Shown: positions 32,645 to 44,715 of the stretch, one piece after another
How the letters are laid out: each line of letters starts with the position of its first letter
Numbering within the stretch: the stretch's first letter is position 1
Position numbers and translations under genes: made by a program
Origin: Daedaleopsis sinensis
Taxonomy: Eukaryota > Basidiomycota > Agaricomycetes > Polyporales > Polyporaceae
Assembly (NCBI GenBank): GCA_033807695.1
Contig: CM066310.1
Location: forward strand, 1,550,001-1,614,000
Length of the DNA stretch: 64,000 bases
Reading direction: 5' to 3'
The notes under the pieces: generated by a model
Told to the model about the DNA's origin: nothing
The model's database searches: none
The model's input: the letters and a program-made list of their open reading frames with translations, nothing else

Positions 32645-34117
32645 GAGGATTGGTGGAAGATGAAGTAACGCTTGTACATGCTACACGCTGTATCACGCCA
32701 GTGCAACTTACTGCCTGTGCGCACCCCGTCACGCTCGAAACCATGAAAACGACGTCATTTCTAACTGTAAGTGGTTTACGATCTTGCGTAGGGCCATTGC
32801 TGTCGTATGTTCAGAAGATGACGCAGGTATACTAGTATGTACTGTGAAACTGACCCTGCGAGCACCTTTGGTAGCAGTGCATACAGTATTATTGAGCCAG
32901 CCTGCAAGGGAATACACGAGCACCAAGCGAACCCTGTCCCCCCTTGGTGAGTGCTATGCGAACTTTGACTTGAAGAGTAGTCACTCATGGAAATCATTCG
33001 GTTATCGTTACAACGGAGTTTCAAATGTCACCGCCGAATAGGCTAGGGACGAGTACTAGGCCCCGTTTCGCAATCGATTGCTCTGCCCGAGCAAGTAATC
33101 ACGCGAGGGCTTTGTGAGCGCACCTCATAACAGATTAACAGAACTACGGGCCATCATAAGGCCTCATAACAACTTCCGGACGCCGATTCGGAGACTATGA
33201 GGTACGGTCTCAAACGAGAGAACATTAGAAGCTAATAGACAGTATCAAGCCGTCTGATCATATTTCGGAATTTCCTCCAGCTGTTATCAAACAGAGAGCC
33301 CCGCTAGTCCCAACTGCGGAGTTTACTGACAACTCCTCGGACCTCCTCCCAGTCTCCTCCTCCTCCTCCCCCGTATCAAACAATGGATCAACTGTCATCC
33401 ATTTCTAAGTATATATGGTCGAAGATGGTCGAGCGATGGAGACTAATACCTCCCCCTCCTCCCGCACGATGACGGGAACGGAGTACTGAGCGCTTGATTC
33501 GTACGCCTCTGATCGAATTAGAAGAGGGCCTGCCCCTTAGCCTCCGACACGCGGACTGCCAACTGGATGCACATCAGAAATCGCCAAGGTCCTCCATGCT
33601 CACTCCCCCATAGCCGAACAAAAGGCTACAGAAGGGTACAAATCAGCCTATCGATTTCATACTAAGTATCTGCAAACTCCACTTCTAGGCTTAATAACAT
33701 GTGGAGGCGAGACGGTCTCAATTTCTCAAACGACATGCCGTTAGAAGCTGTCTATCAATTCAGGCAAAAAAGTGCCCTTCAAGGCCTCATAACGTTGAAG
33801 GCGAGACTAGTAGGCTAGGTCTCAAACGATTGAGTAAGGAGGAGCCGCTAGTTCCACATCGTCCATTGATGAGGAGGATACTCTGGGCATACTTCGTACA
33901 ACTTGAACACCGCAAGCGAACCGCAAGTCACCTAGGTTCGACCAAACCCCTCCCACGAATCCACGCTGACACGTGGAGGGTTTTGGTATGAGACTAACAA
34001 GTCACCGGCTAACGGGTGTTGCCCCTCCCTTAGATAAATACCAGTCCATCTCTTTGTCCAAAGTCCTTCAGCCCGGCACACGACAGTCCGCGCTCACACT
34101 CCATCTTCGACTACATC
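32645..34117. other. Intergenic region with degenerate repeats
   Basis: No gene recognised. It holds three diverged copies of an element containing 'ggcctcataac' and/or 'ggtctcaaacga' (about 33155-33225, 33695-33745, 33779-33846). The last matches the upstream element of dehydrogenase copy 1 on the opposite strand. A CT-rich run lies at 33345-33370. Confidence 0.5.
33779..33846 (+). repeat. Duplicated upstream element of the dehydrogenase genes (copy 2)
   Basis: Counterpart of 16622-16690 on the opposite strand, including the exact run 'ggtctcaaacgattgagta'. It ends about 270 bp before the start codon at 34118. Confidence 0.7.
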
Positions 34118-35134
34118 ATGTCTCCTAGGATCTGGCTCGGTGCGTTAGATGTAACGTCTCTGTCACATTGTTGCTGTACTCACCCATCCTTCACAGTTAC
34201 GGGTGCATCGAGCGGCTTCGGCCTTAATCTCGCTGAGGTCGCTCTCGAACACGGAGACATCGTAGTCGCGACCGCGCGCCGTACGGAAGCACTCTCAGAC
34301 CTATCCTCCAAATACCCTCCCGACCGCCTCCTCGTGCTCAAGCTCGACATCACCGATCTTGAAGACATCCGCAAGACCTTTGCCACAATCAAGGAGAAGT
34401 TCGGTCGGCTCGACGTCGTTTTCAACAATGCGGGGATTGTCTTAGTTGGTCAGGTCGAGCTTGTGAGCGATGAGGATACACGTGCAGTGTTCGAGACCAA
34501 CTTCTGGGGCACCGCGAACGTCACGCGGGAAGCAGTGAAGTTCCTGAGGGAGGTGAATCCGAGCGGGGTCGGCGGTCGGATCATCCAGAACTCGTCCATC
34601 GCTGCCGTCGAGAGCGCGGTCATGCTGGGATACTACTCCGCAACCAAGTTCGGTGCGTTCCATTTTCGGGTGTTCACCGGCCTTGTAATTCACGCCAACG
34701 CCTTCCAGCGTTAAACGGATTTACCGAGGCCTATGCGGGGGAGCTCGACCCCTCTTGGAACATCAAGGTGAGCATGAACAGGACGGCGGCTGCTCTAGAT
34801 GTACTCACGGTCTCTGCAGTTCAGCCTCATCTCTACCGGTCCATTCGAGACTCCCATGTTTAACAAGTTTAAGTGGCCACCATCTCACCCCGCGTACGAT
34901 GCGCCGACCAATCCAACGGGGGGTGTGCGAAGCTTCTACGAAAGCTACGTCCCACCTGGCGACCCCAAGAAAGGCATGGAAGTTGTCTATAAGGTCTCCA
35001 CCCTAGAGGATCCTCCGTTGTACTTCCCGCTCAGCAAGTCCACGGTAGCAGCCTACAAGTCCAAGGCAGCGACGCTCCTCAAGTCGGTAGAGCAGTATGA
35101 GTCGTGGTCCGATGACGTGGATAAGACCGTTTAG
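34118..35134 (+). CDS. Short-chain dehydrogenase/reductase, copy 2
   Basis: Close paralogue of 15519-16532 in opposite orientation. Exon 1 (MSPRIWLV) is joined over an intron of about 60 bp to the cofactor motif TGASSGFG. It continues with VVATARRTEALSDLSSKYPP, LKLDITDLEDIRKTFA, VVFNNAG, FETNFWGTANVTREAVKF and the catalytic YxxxK in YYSATKF. Later exons give ALNGFTEAYAGELDPSWNIK and FSLISTGPFETPMFNKFKWP; the end is WSDDVDKTV. Intron positions match copy 1 exactly, and the 25-30 bp before the ATG are also alike ('cactccatcttcgactaca'). Substrate unknown; probably cytosolic. Confidence 0.9.
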
Positions 35135-35662
35135 TAAGTGGACTTGAATATGTATCGCGTATGGACAGAGGCTACTGTAGTCGACTGTTTCCTTTGGAAT
35201 TGTAGAGTGTTATGTTTCCATAAAGTGAACTCGAAATAACTACGTCGTAAGCTCTGATACTAGATGATGTGTACCACAAAGATATAATCGCCCTTCAATT
35301 ACCTGAAGCTCTTCAGCCATGATATATTGATACGAACCCCATTGACTTTCGGATGTTTTTCAAGATTGGATATCGCGACAGCAGTCTTGGTGAAGCGCGC
35401 ACTGACAATGCTCACAGTGACTCTGTAGCATGCGCGGTCTCTCGCATCCCGACCGACTCGAAACTGATCTCCGAGTCACTCGATACATCCATTCCACACA
35501 TTCTCTTACAAAAACAAACACCGCCGTCGCTATCGAACATACATCATTGGTGCAAGATATCCCTTCCCGTGACTTTCTCCATCCCATGCCTGCAATCGCG
35601 AACACGGGCGTAGTCAGTTTGGGCACTTCTCCGATGCGGTGACTATAAACGGTGCAGTTCAC

Positions 35663-38503
35663 TCACTTTGACCTGAAGTGCCATACGATCTCGTCCACGC
35701 TCTCCGGCAGGCGTGAAAACTCCCGCTTCCTCGAATGTCGGGTCAGTTTCTTGCAGATACGGCAAAAGCGATACAAGCCGGAGGGCTCATCAGCGAGACT
35801 GGGCTCGATGGCGGCACGAGTGGCAGAGTCGGCGGCGAAGCGATAGTAGCCCGGGTGCGGCGCAGACGGGTCCGAATCTTCGTCGGATTCCTCCGGAAGG
35901 AGCCTGAAGGGCCCGGGCTCGGTGTCGCTTGCGGCGGAGTGATCGTCGATGTACACGAGATGGCGTTGCTCTCTATACCCCGGAATGTTCAACTCCACCG
36001 ATCGGGACCTGTGATCAACAAATGGTTCAAAATCGCGCTGGCAGAAGACAGGGCGGGGTGAGACGATGACACTCACAGGTTTCGTTCCTGCCGGGTGTGC
36101 CATTTTCGATGTCGGACAACATGCGCCACCTTAAGTTGAGTCTTTGGTTGAGATGCGCGCGCGCGGGTACATGAACAGACTGGCTACTTACGAGTTTGGG
36201 CCAGGACAAGTCCTGGGGAAGCGGCATGGACGGATCTCCACATCCGCAGTATAGTCTCCCAGAGCGAATTAGTTCGTTGAGGTCAGCCTGCGGCGTGTCC
36301 TGCGACAGGACGACCGAGCGCAAAATGTCCTTCACCGCTTGAGTCTGCACAGGGTGAACATAGTACGACAATGGGTCCTCCGGGTGTGCGTCACGGAAAT
36401 GCCCATGGATTTCAGGGTACGGAAGCCCCTCACAAGGCCACGTGCCACAACGGCACGCGAACAATGCGCAAGGATGAGCAAGGACCTCATCCGGAGACCA
36501 GCCTTGAAGGCCATCGGGTACGGCAACGAGCGAGCCGGATGGTGACACACGAAGCCGTGGCTGTGGGCCGATCGTTTCCCGGAGCTCGTCCGCCAGCTCT
36601 CGTTTGAACTTCAGGATGTACTGTGCAGCTTCAGTGCGTATCTGAGCGCGTATCTCATAGAAATCACCGCGTGGAACGGGACCGCAGGCATTGTCCTTCC
36701 CCGCGAGCGCGTCGATGACAGGCAGACGCATAGCAGCATGTATGTTCGGCATCAATGCGCGCTCGGCCGCCGTGAATTCTTGCTCGACGAATGCCTCGTA
36801 GTATGTGCCGATCTTTTGGAGACGCTTGCTCTTGTGCTTCATGAACCGTGCGTGAACACGACGCTGCTTTTCCTCTTCGATGAGGTTCTCGAGCTTGGGA
36901 CGGAGATTTTGCCAAACTGTATCCACGAAGTTAGGGAGATATCATGAACATCCCACGCATGAGGACTGACCCCGAGCAGTGACCTCCTTTGGCTGATTTA
37001 TGAGTCGCCGCCATTCGGTCGACTCCGGGTAATCATCGTCTGTATATCCAAGCGTCCTTAACTCAGTCATAATCCTGCCGAAGTTCCGCTTGAATATCAT
37101 GGTAGTCTGAGTAGTGAAAGTGGTATTACTCACTTTGCTTCTCTGGTCTTCCGTGTGTCGTTGTCCTCATTGCGCTGCTTCTCGTAGACGTCCGTCACCC
37201 ACTTCTTCACCTCGAGTGCGTGCTAAAACCCGAGTCTGGTCAGTGTAAATTTTGTGACGACCGTGATGTGTAGTCCTACGGTCATCCTCTGTTGGACAGT
37301 GGTCTGTCGCTCATCGACATCCAACGTGGTCAACGCTTCTTCAGGAACAGTCTGCAAATATGCCAGCACGGCACGACCCTCAGGGAGGTAGTACCAATCT
37401 TTGATAGTGTGGCTGTCAATTGGTATTTTGCTCTTGCCCCCACAATAGTCTGTGCGACATATTGCCCGAAATGAGCTGAGGAGTGCGGTGACTAAAAGTA
37501 CAACTTCGAGGACATACCGGGACCAATGTAGACCGGTAGGAGTGACAACGCCAGTCTCTCGCGTGGCCCGAGGGGATCAGGACAATATCGACGAAGGTAC
37601 CCAAAACTTGTGAAGAAGCCATTTAGTCAGGTCAGGGAGAATGATGCGCAGAAGGGGAGACAACTCACTTAACCTTGAGACATTGGTTGCAGAAACGCAC
37701 CCTTGTCCCAATATCCCACTGCATGGAACGGTTGACCCCACATGCCTTGTACCCTTCACTTGAGTACCCTCCCAGCGTTAGTCCGAAGTGAAGATGAACG
37801 TACGAAGCAGGTACGGTCGAGCACCAGTGCGGCATACACCGGCTCCCTCAGATCTTCCGGGCAGGGTGGCATTCCTATGCGCTCGAAGGCGTCGTTCCAG
37901 ACGCCCCGGTTACCCTGAAGCAATAGCGAAGCGCACATCTTGCATGAGCGTGAGAGGTGGAGGAGGTCCAAGGGATGGAGGTGGGACGCGATCTACATCC
38001 CAACCGTTCTCAATTGCGGCGACATGCACAGAATGGAGTTAACGTACCATCAGAAAGACGTCCAAGGGCATGGTCATGAGTTTTGTCAACTTTCCCCGTC
38101 GCCGGGCTATAGTCCGCTTGTCCTCTTGAGCTTTCCTGTCCTCTTGAGCTTTCTTGTCCTCTTCGGCTTTCTTGTCTCCTTGTGCCTTCTTGTCCTTTTG
38201 AGCTTTCTGGCGGAGGTGTATTCGGGAGTTCTCGCTGACGATGGGGGCCACTTTGAGGGTCCTGAAGAATTCTGAAGGGGTAATCTCGTCGTATGTCTTC
38301 CCTTGTGGAATCTCAAGAAGTTCGGTGGACTCGAGGTCCCTGTGGGTGGTGCTGGTTAGCGTGCATATCCGCTGGTTAGGCTGGTTAGGACAAGGTATGG
38401 CCTCTGACGGGTCCATATAACATTCCCGAAGGATGCTGAAGGATGTAGGAAGCAGATGAGCTGCTTACATGGTATCTGAGAGGTCGGAATGGCTCGAGGA
38501 CAT
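35663..38503 (-). CDS. F-box protein with Cys motifs (agaricomycete type)
   Basis: Long multi-exon gene encoding a probable SCF ubiquitin-ligase substrate adaptor. The ATG at 38503 gives MSSSHSDLSDTI, then an N-terminal region with GKTYDEITPSEFFRTLKVA and a charged tandem repeat of AQEDKK units (38120-38215). The F-box follows: KLMTMPLDVFLM joined over an intron to IASHLHPLDLLHLSRSC and LLLQGNRGVWNDAFERIG. Next is a Cys-pair segment (CFACG ... RFCNQC) typical of this family. Later exons include IMTELRTLGYTDDDYPESTE, LENLIEEEKQRRVHARFM and LPVIDALAGKDNACG. The C-terminus has CRCGTWPCEG, YCGCGDPS and RFCRICKKLTRH, possible zinc sites. Exons between about 37130 and 37700 are poorly resolved. Substrate unknown. 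Confidence 0.75.
38120..38215 (-). repeat. 18-bp coding repeat in the F-box gene
   Basis: About five to six copies of 'gtcctcttgagctttctt' (plus strand), coding for AQEDKK-type hexapeptides on the minus strand, directly before the F-box. Confidence 0.8.
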
Positions 38504-39391
38504 GACGGTAGTACGTGGTTAGCTGTGAAGCGGAGGTCGGGCGTCTGCAATAGGGAGAGTTCGGTTATAAAGGCGATTTCCGTCTTGGTCGCTGCGTGAT
38601 CCGGAACATTGACCTCGCGCTTTGTGCATGATAAAGCATTTCCGGAAAGCACAAAAGGATTTCTATCAGTGCAGTGCTTCCAATGAATGTCGTACGTAGG
38701 CATACCTTCGCAGTGATTTCCTTCGGTTTCGCTGTCTTGAAACTGGATCCTGCGGGAGTACTAATGGTGCCACTCGTAGTAGGCAGATGTGGTCAAGTAC
38801 TATCAATGCGGCGGGCCGAGAGTAGAACTAATGATCGTACACCGGCAACAACTTGCGTGTGTACCATCATTAGTACTCGTTGAACATCTCAGGCGAAGCA
38901 CCTCAAGTGAGCCGCTACATTGTACTATCTTTGTGTTCGGAGCTACAGTATGAGTATAGTTACTCTCGTCAGCTCATCTGAACAATGAGAAAGACGACAT
39001 AAGACGTTCGGGAGGATAAAGGAAGAGAAAGAGTCGGAGCTGGTGAGGAGGGCGTTGACTCACAAACTGGCTTTCAGCGTCTGTGCGCACTGCAGTTTTA
39101 GGGCAGGCTAAGTCGCGTAATGCACGTGCCTCATCGGCCTCTTGAGTCTTAACACTAGGGACTCGAATAGTTGGGCAAGTCGAACAAGTACTTTGAGCTA
39201 CATTCTGAGAACTGTATCTCACAGCTCTACAGAGATAGTATTAAATAAAGAGCTACTAGAAACACAATGAACGGGGATACGAGGGTAGTGCCGTTTCAAC
39301 ATTATCTGCTTGCTGCCGGCGCCGTGCTCTGAACTCGATACTGCAGCCCACGGATATTAGACGAATGATATACGAGTTGTGTTAGTGAACG
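38504..39391. other. Intergenic with an imperfect inverted repeat
   Basis: Arms at 38756-38773 (gagtactaatggtgccac) and 38859-38878 (gtgtaccatcattagtactc) form an imperfect inverted repeat. A partial third copy ('actaatgatcgtaca') lies near 38827. No gene recognised in this stretch. Confidence 0.5.
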
Positions 39392-40638
39392 CTAGCATCC
39401 AATCTCAATACCATCATATGGACCGTCGTGGTCATCTTCATCACCCTCGAAAATGTTGGGCACGTCGCCAACAATGCATCGGGAGTCGGTATTATCTTGA
39501 CCTGCACACGACATCGGTCTCAGCCCTTGCCATCCTATCACGTACAAGGGGCGCAACTACGCACCTGGACAAGCGAGCCACGCGCCCGAGTCCTGGATGT
39601 GGACCTCGCCAGAAGGATGGTGATATCCGAGAAAGCGGCCGGGAAGGATCGGGACGATGTCCTTCTTGTTGTTGATGTGCGTCACCGACACCGGCAGCGA
39701 GTCAACGAAGTTCGCAAAGCTCTGGTTGCCCACGCGTGGCGTGCCATAACCGACGAATCGGACCGTGGCACTGGGGATCTGGGTATGAAGGAAGACGGCA
39801 TCTAGCAGAGCTATAGCGGCGCCTGTTGCGATGAGGACAGACACGATGAGTAGACGTCCCATAACACGTTATGTAACATGATCAGCCAGGGTCACTTACC
39901 GAGTGAATGGCCAGTCACAGTTACTTTGCTCGCTCCGAACTTAGAGAGTGCGCTCTTGACCGCGGTCAGCACTGCCGAAGCGGATCTGGTCGCAGAAGAC
40001 AGAAGACATTGTCAATTAAGCTTAGCTTCTAACATTTATTAAGGCATGACAAACCTAGATTGAGATCCAGCGAAGCCACTGTGTACCTCGATCTTGCTGC
40101 TGACCCCTGGAAAGAGGCTCGGGCTCAGGGATTCCAAGATAATGTCGCTGTCTTCGAGCAATGGCAGACTAGACATACTAGTCAGCTACGCTTTGTCTAC
40201 AGACGTATCAGACTGTCAAGGCTCACATCTCGGATGTGTCTGTACCCTGGTGAGCGACGATCACCTCCTTCAAGGTCGGGTCAAACCCGACATACCCTGA
40301 CAGATGGATGAACGATCAGTCCTTCCATCTAACAAGTCTCGATTACGACCACGATGATAGGACGTACAGAATTGCGTCTCATCGCCGTCGCCACCTGACG
40401 CGACCGGTACGAACTGTGCGTTCGCCTGGCAGTTGGCTCCGCAGTTCCACGCAAGCGTCGAGGCGGGTGAGCAGTACCCAGCGCTTGCGTAGTGCGTGTA
40501 TGGGCGGAACGCGGTGACCTGCGCGGTGCTGAGCGCACTAATTGTCTGGCGCCGCTCGGGTGGCGGCGCCGCAGCGGTGTGCGCGCACAAGGCGGCGAAG
40601 AGCGCCACAAAAGCGTTGACTCGGCGCGTGGTGATCAT
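39392..40638 (-). CDS. Secreted class 3 lipase (alpha/beta hydrolase)
   Basis: Secreted triacylglycerol lipase-like enzyme. The ATG at 40638 is preferred over an upstream in-frame ATG because it starts a signal peptide (MITTRRVNAFVALFAALCAH). Mature motifs are YTHYASAGYC, WNCGANCQAN, VGFDPTLKEVIVAHQGT, KIEVHSGFAGSQS and the nucleophile elbow GHSLG, which is split by an intron after the Leu codon and continues GAAIALLDAVFL. Then come GYGTPRVGNQSFANFV, the likely catalytic Asp in INNKKDIVPILP, and the likely catalytic His in EDDHDGPYDGIEIGC at the C-terminus. Several introns are inferred, and exons between 40010 and 40360 are the least certain. Probably extracellular lipid or ester breakdown. 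Confidence 0.88.
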
Positions 40639-41885
40639 GGCGATTGCACGGAGATAGCGGGTCGGGGGGCGGGAAACGAGCGCTAGTTGGGCTGCGAGGG
40701 GGGTGCGTCGGGCGCAAACGGGGTGCAATGGCCGCGGAGGCTAGCGGTTGGCCGGGGTTGCAATGGGCAGTTCGGAGAGCGACGAAGGGAGCTGAAGGGG
40801 TTCAAGGCGGCGTTCTTATACCTGTCCGAGCACCCTTGTATCGCGCACCTCGTGGATGGGCCCGAGGTGTCCGCTGCGCAACCGGTGACGGACCTCAATC
40901 ACGCCGGTGTAGAGACAGCGAAGGTTGCAAGCATTTTTGAGTACAATTGTATCTTCCTGTATCCGATATGCGGGGTCAGGGATGGCGTCCCTGAGGCCTG
41001 GGGCACGAACGTGGCAGTGATTGTTAGCAGGGTAGAAGGGAAGCACACGTACGGTCTTCCTCAAAGCCACTCATTGGCTGTTCTGGATTAAGTTGACATA
41101 CCAAATAATGATGAAGGTCACAGTGGGCGATAAGTGGGTCCTTCTTTGCGCAGCAACTTGAGAGACGGTTTGATGGACGGGTGCGATGGTCGCATAGACT
41201 GTCAATGGAGAATAATGGCACTATGTCGGCCTACGCCGGTGTCAGATTATGGTGAGAGACGGGGCATATACAAGCAGCAGCAGTTCGTCTCGGTAGTCGA
41301 TGTCTGATGGATGGGGCTGATACATCGCAGAGATCAGGCTAATACGTCGCTCCTCTCGTCGTCGAGTCTCAAAGACGGACTGGCAGAGTGAGAGGATTTT
41401 ACTCACCAGTAACCTAACGTCAGCTTCGGAACTACACAAAAGCCGGAAACCGGCCATACACCTGCCATCTGAGTGTGATATCTGTCTGAGGAGGATAGAC
41501 CTGTCTGAGGAGCATGGACAGAAGAGTTCCAGCTCAGTGCTCGTGCGCTTAAGTACGAGAGTCAGAAGGAGGATGAGAAATGAGACAACTAAGCGCTGAG
41601 CTCTCGGATGCCCCCGCACCGGCGCTTCCTTGACCACATTGGTGCGCTTAACATTCTCATGCATATGGCGTCCTCCGAGCGTCGACCACTTGACAACCAC
41701 CCCCGTGCCCCGTCAAATGTGCCGCTTTGCGAAGAGAGGTTACTTTATATACAGACCCTGCTATAAGGATGGCAAAATGCGACTAACGTATTGTTAACTT
41801 TCCCGTTAAAGTATCAAACTGAAGTTCTTCAAATTCTTCTAGTTCACAAAAGCACAAAAGAGCAGATAACTAATACAGGCTCTGA
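40639..41885. other. Intergenic, no reliable gene
   Basis: Lipase promoter (minus-strand TATAAG at 40815-40820) and the 3' flank of the first oxidase. A 152-codon minus-strand open frame (41242-41700) has no recognisable motif and contains a short direct repeat ('tgtctgaggag'). Confidence 0.4.
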
Positions 41886-43175
41886 TCACAGACGTGCTTG
41901 GTACTGAGGTGCAAGTGAAAATGGGTTGATCTCACCGACCATCGGTGCCGGCACCCCACTCAACAACGCCTCCTCTACCAACGCCAAGACGTCTCCTGCA
42001 CACCCAAACGACAGCGACCATCCCGCCCCTCCTTGTCCGTACGAATGGACGATACGACTGTGTCCCAAACCAGTCTCTCCTTTCGCAGGACGTAGCTCTC
42101 GCTCGACCCGCACGTTGTGCTTCCGGAAGGGCCGCAGCCCCTGCGCCAGGGGATACTCCGGGTCCAGGCGCGCCTTCTTCAAGTCCGGCAAGAACGCCTC
42201 GCACCGCGCCCGCATCCGCTGGATGACAGGTGACTCGAGCGTCAGGTCGAGCTCCCACTCGTTCGACTGGACTATCCCGCCGATTAGCAGGATGTCGTCG
42301 TTGCGCGGAACGATGAATACGATCTCGTTCACGTTCGCCGCGTCGGCCGAGATGGTGAGTGCGTGCTCGACTCGTGGGTAGTCCTTCCCGTCGTTGATGA
42401 CCCGGATCAGCCCCCCGCGGATGGGGTAGCACGTCTGATCGCCCGCAAGGTCGATTCCGGCGAGACCGGTCGCGTTGACGATAGCGTCGGCCTGGAACTC
42501 CGTACGGAGGGTCATCTCTTGGTCGAGGAGGTCGCCGTGGATGGTGCGGGTGACAAGCCTTCCCCCCTTGCCCTGAACTAGGTCCATGAGCCAGCCCATC
42601 GCCCGATCCGTGTCGATGATCGGCGCGAGGTGCTCGTATGCGTCAACAGCACCGTACGCCGGGCTCACGCTCCTCTCCTGCACAAGCCGCCCGTCGTGGC
42701 GGAAGCCCCGCACTCCGCTCGCCATGATCTCCTTCATCTTCTTGAGCTCGGCGGGATCTTCCTCGACGGCGAAAGGGAAGAAGAAGTCTGCGCCCTTCAT
42801 CCGGACTCCGGCCGCCTCTGCGAGCTCTGGCACGGCTGCGATAGCATCCCAAATGCGGTAGGAGACCATGGACCACCGCTTCGAGTGGTGCAGGGAGATG
42901 GCGTCGGTGTGTTGTCCACAGACCGCGGGCGGGAACTCCCAAAGAGCACCGGCGATTTGAGAGGTGAGGCGCTGCGCGTTGCCGTAGGAGGCCCACTCCT
43001 TGGAGACCACAGTGACATGGTAGCCCTTGTCGAGGAGGACCCAGGCGGTGATGAGGCCGGTGACACCGCCCCCAATGACGAGGATCCGCGGTGAAAGGGC
43101 GGTCGAGGGGATGACACAAGTGGAGAAGGGGGAGAGGTCTTTCCAGAAGACGAGTTCCTGAGTTGAAGATGTCAT
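41886..43175 (-). CDS. D-amino-acid-oxidase-like FAD oxidoreductase, copy 1
   Basis: Intronless gene of 429 codons. The N-terminal FAD-binding motif reads RILVIGGGVTGLITAWVLLD (GxGxxG type), followed by QRLTSQIAGALWEFPP and GQHTDAISLHHSKRW. The substrate and FAD region has APIIDTDRAMGWLMDLV, AIVNATGLAGIDLAGD, CYPIRGGLIRVIND and FIVPRNDDILLIGG. The C-terminal FAD motif RIVHSYGQGGAGWSLSFGCA matches the DAO family signature. The last three residues are ARL, a peroxisomal PTS1 variant, where these oxidases usually act: they deaminate D-amino acids to keto acids, ammonia and hydrogen peroxide. A close paralogue lies at 47081-48382, with an MFS transporter between. Substrate may differ from classic DAAO (for example D-aspartate). 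Confidence 0.88.
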   Translation of the reverse strand: MTSSTQELVFWKDLSPFSTCVIPSTALSPRILVIGGGVTGLITAWVLLDKGYHVTVVSKEWASYGNAQRLTSQIAGALWEFPPAVCGQHTDAISLHHSKRWSMVSYRIWDAIAAVPELAEAAGVRMKGADFFFPFAVEEDPAELKKMKEIMASGVRGFRHDGRLVQERSVSPAYGAVDAYEHLAPIIDTDRAMGWLMDLVQGKGGRLVTRTIHGDLLDQEMTLRTEFQADAIVNATGLAGIDLAGDQTCYPIRGGLIRVINDGKDYPRVEHALTISADAANVNEIVFIVPRNDDILLIGGIVQSNEWELDLTLESPVIQRMRARCEAFLPDLKKARLDPEYPLAQGLRPFRKHNVRVERELRPAKGETGLGHSRIVHSYGQGGAGWSLSFGCAGDVLALVEEALLSGVPAPMVGEINPFSLAPQYQARL

Positions 43176-43234
43176 GGTGCGTATTCGAAAGAGCTGGCCT
43201 TTATGATGAAGTTTCGCTTCGACATCTACACCGT

Positions 43235-43242
43235 CTTATATA
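43235..43242 (-). promoter_or_regulatory. TATA box of oxidase copy 1
   Basis: TATATAAG on the minus strand, about 60 bp upstream of the start codon at 43175. Confidence 0.5.
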
Positions 43243-44715
43243 CTCCTAGGTCCTAATGCAAGCCGAATATGTGATCTGGGCCGAGCGAGCCCCGGCGTGA
43301 GCATGCGGAGGCCGCCCTTCGGCTAAGACAGGGTGAGCGTTGGAACTGTGGTATTCGTAAGTTGAGCTCATACTCTCTCACCAGTGCCATAGCTCGCGAC
43401 CTACCTCTATCCACCGTAAGTGTCCGCTATAATTCACTTCGCTCGTAGCGGCATGTCCGCACGGGCAGGACCTGTCTGCCTGCGCGAGCGTGCTCCATGC
43501 CCCGGTGAACGTGACGGGACGTGAAAACCATGAGTACAATTGGAGATATGCGCCCAGTCATGGCAACCCATGGCCAGTGCGACCCTCATTTCGGATCCGG
43601 AAATGCGTCAGAACATCGTCATATCGCATCAATACCCACCTTTTGCGTCCAGCGTGGCGAATGTCCAGGCGTTTCTTAGATGGACACCGTGACGATTGCT
43701 CCCCGAAGCACATCCTCGCAAACCTTGAACATTTAGCTATGGAGCAAGGCTAACCATGGCACTTGCATCAAGTACACCGTGGTCGCTAGATCCTATCGCC
43801 TAATACAGAGTCTCATCGTGCAGTTGTGAACGTCAGACCTTGTTCAATGGTCAGTACGGCACAATTCCAATGTTCTCTGCAAACACTCTCCTGATGATCT
43901 TCTCCAGCTTCTCTGCGCTTGACCAGTATTCGGCTACCACTGCATGCGGTACCTGATTTCTGTAACGCCGATTTTCCCGAAGCGCAGCGCGACGACGCTT
44001 AAGTATGGTGAGAAACCTTATTTATCCAGGAACAAGCTACTCTTGCTAACCGGAGCGTAAACCGGTGCTCCTGCAACAGGCGAGTGCAGTCTCCTACACT
44101 GCTGTGTAGCCCACTCCGAGTCGGGTTCCGGCATTTCCATTCTGTCCATGTTAACCATATGTCTGCGCGCACAGGACCTCCTAATGTCTATCTACCCAAT
44201 CTTTGCTTTCGCATACCCTCCAGAGAGCGATAAATCATCAGCCCGCGAATTCTCACATAAACGGTATGCAAAGCATGGTATATGCACTATATGGTAACAT
44301 CTCAACCGTTTGGTTGTCCGGTTCTTGGTAACCACGCCTGAGGGGGGTGGCTCATTTGTGCTCTAACAACCTATTGATTCGCTAACGACGCAGTTCCTCT
44401 GAAAGTGTGTGAAGTATACACATGGGCAGCGCGCCGAGGTCTCCGAGTTTCTCAGGCCGCAGAAAGAGGCCGCGGGCAGATGCGGCGGCCGGGCACGACA
44501 GCTCTGCTGATGGGCATAGGCGTTGATTATACTTTAAGAGCCAAGGTCTAGAATACTCTGGCTAGCTTTAGGAGCACCGAGCCTTATCAAAATAGGCGAG
44601 TAAGAGGTGGTTGAGACTGTGATGAAACGACCCATGACGACTGCGAAACGCGACTTCCGAGCTTCTGCTTCTATCTATGTATACTAGCAGTAGTTAGCGT
44701 GTACACATCATTCTT
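43243..44715. other. Intergenic, no gene recognised
   Basis: Region upstream of oxidase copy 1 and downstream of the transporter. Open frames are short and without motifs. Confidence 0.4.

Noticed and set aside
41242..41700. 152-codon minus-strand open frame
   Set aside because: No motif, no signal peptide and weak codon bias; probably chance or an untranslated region.
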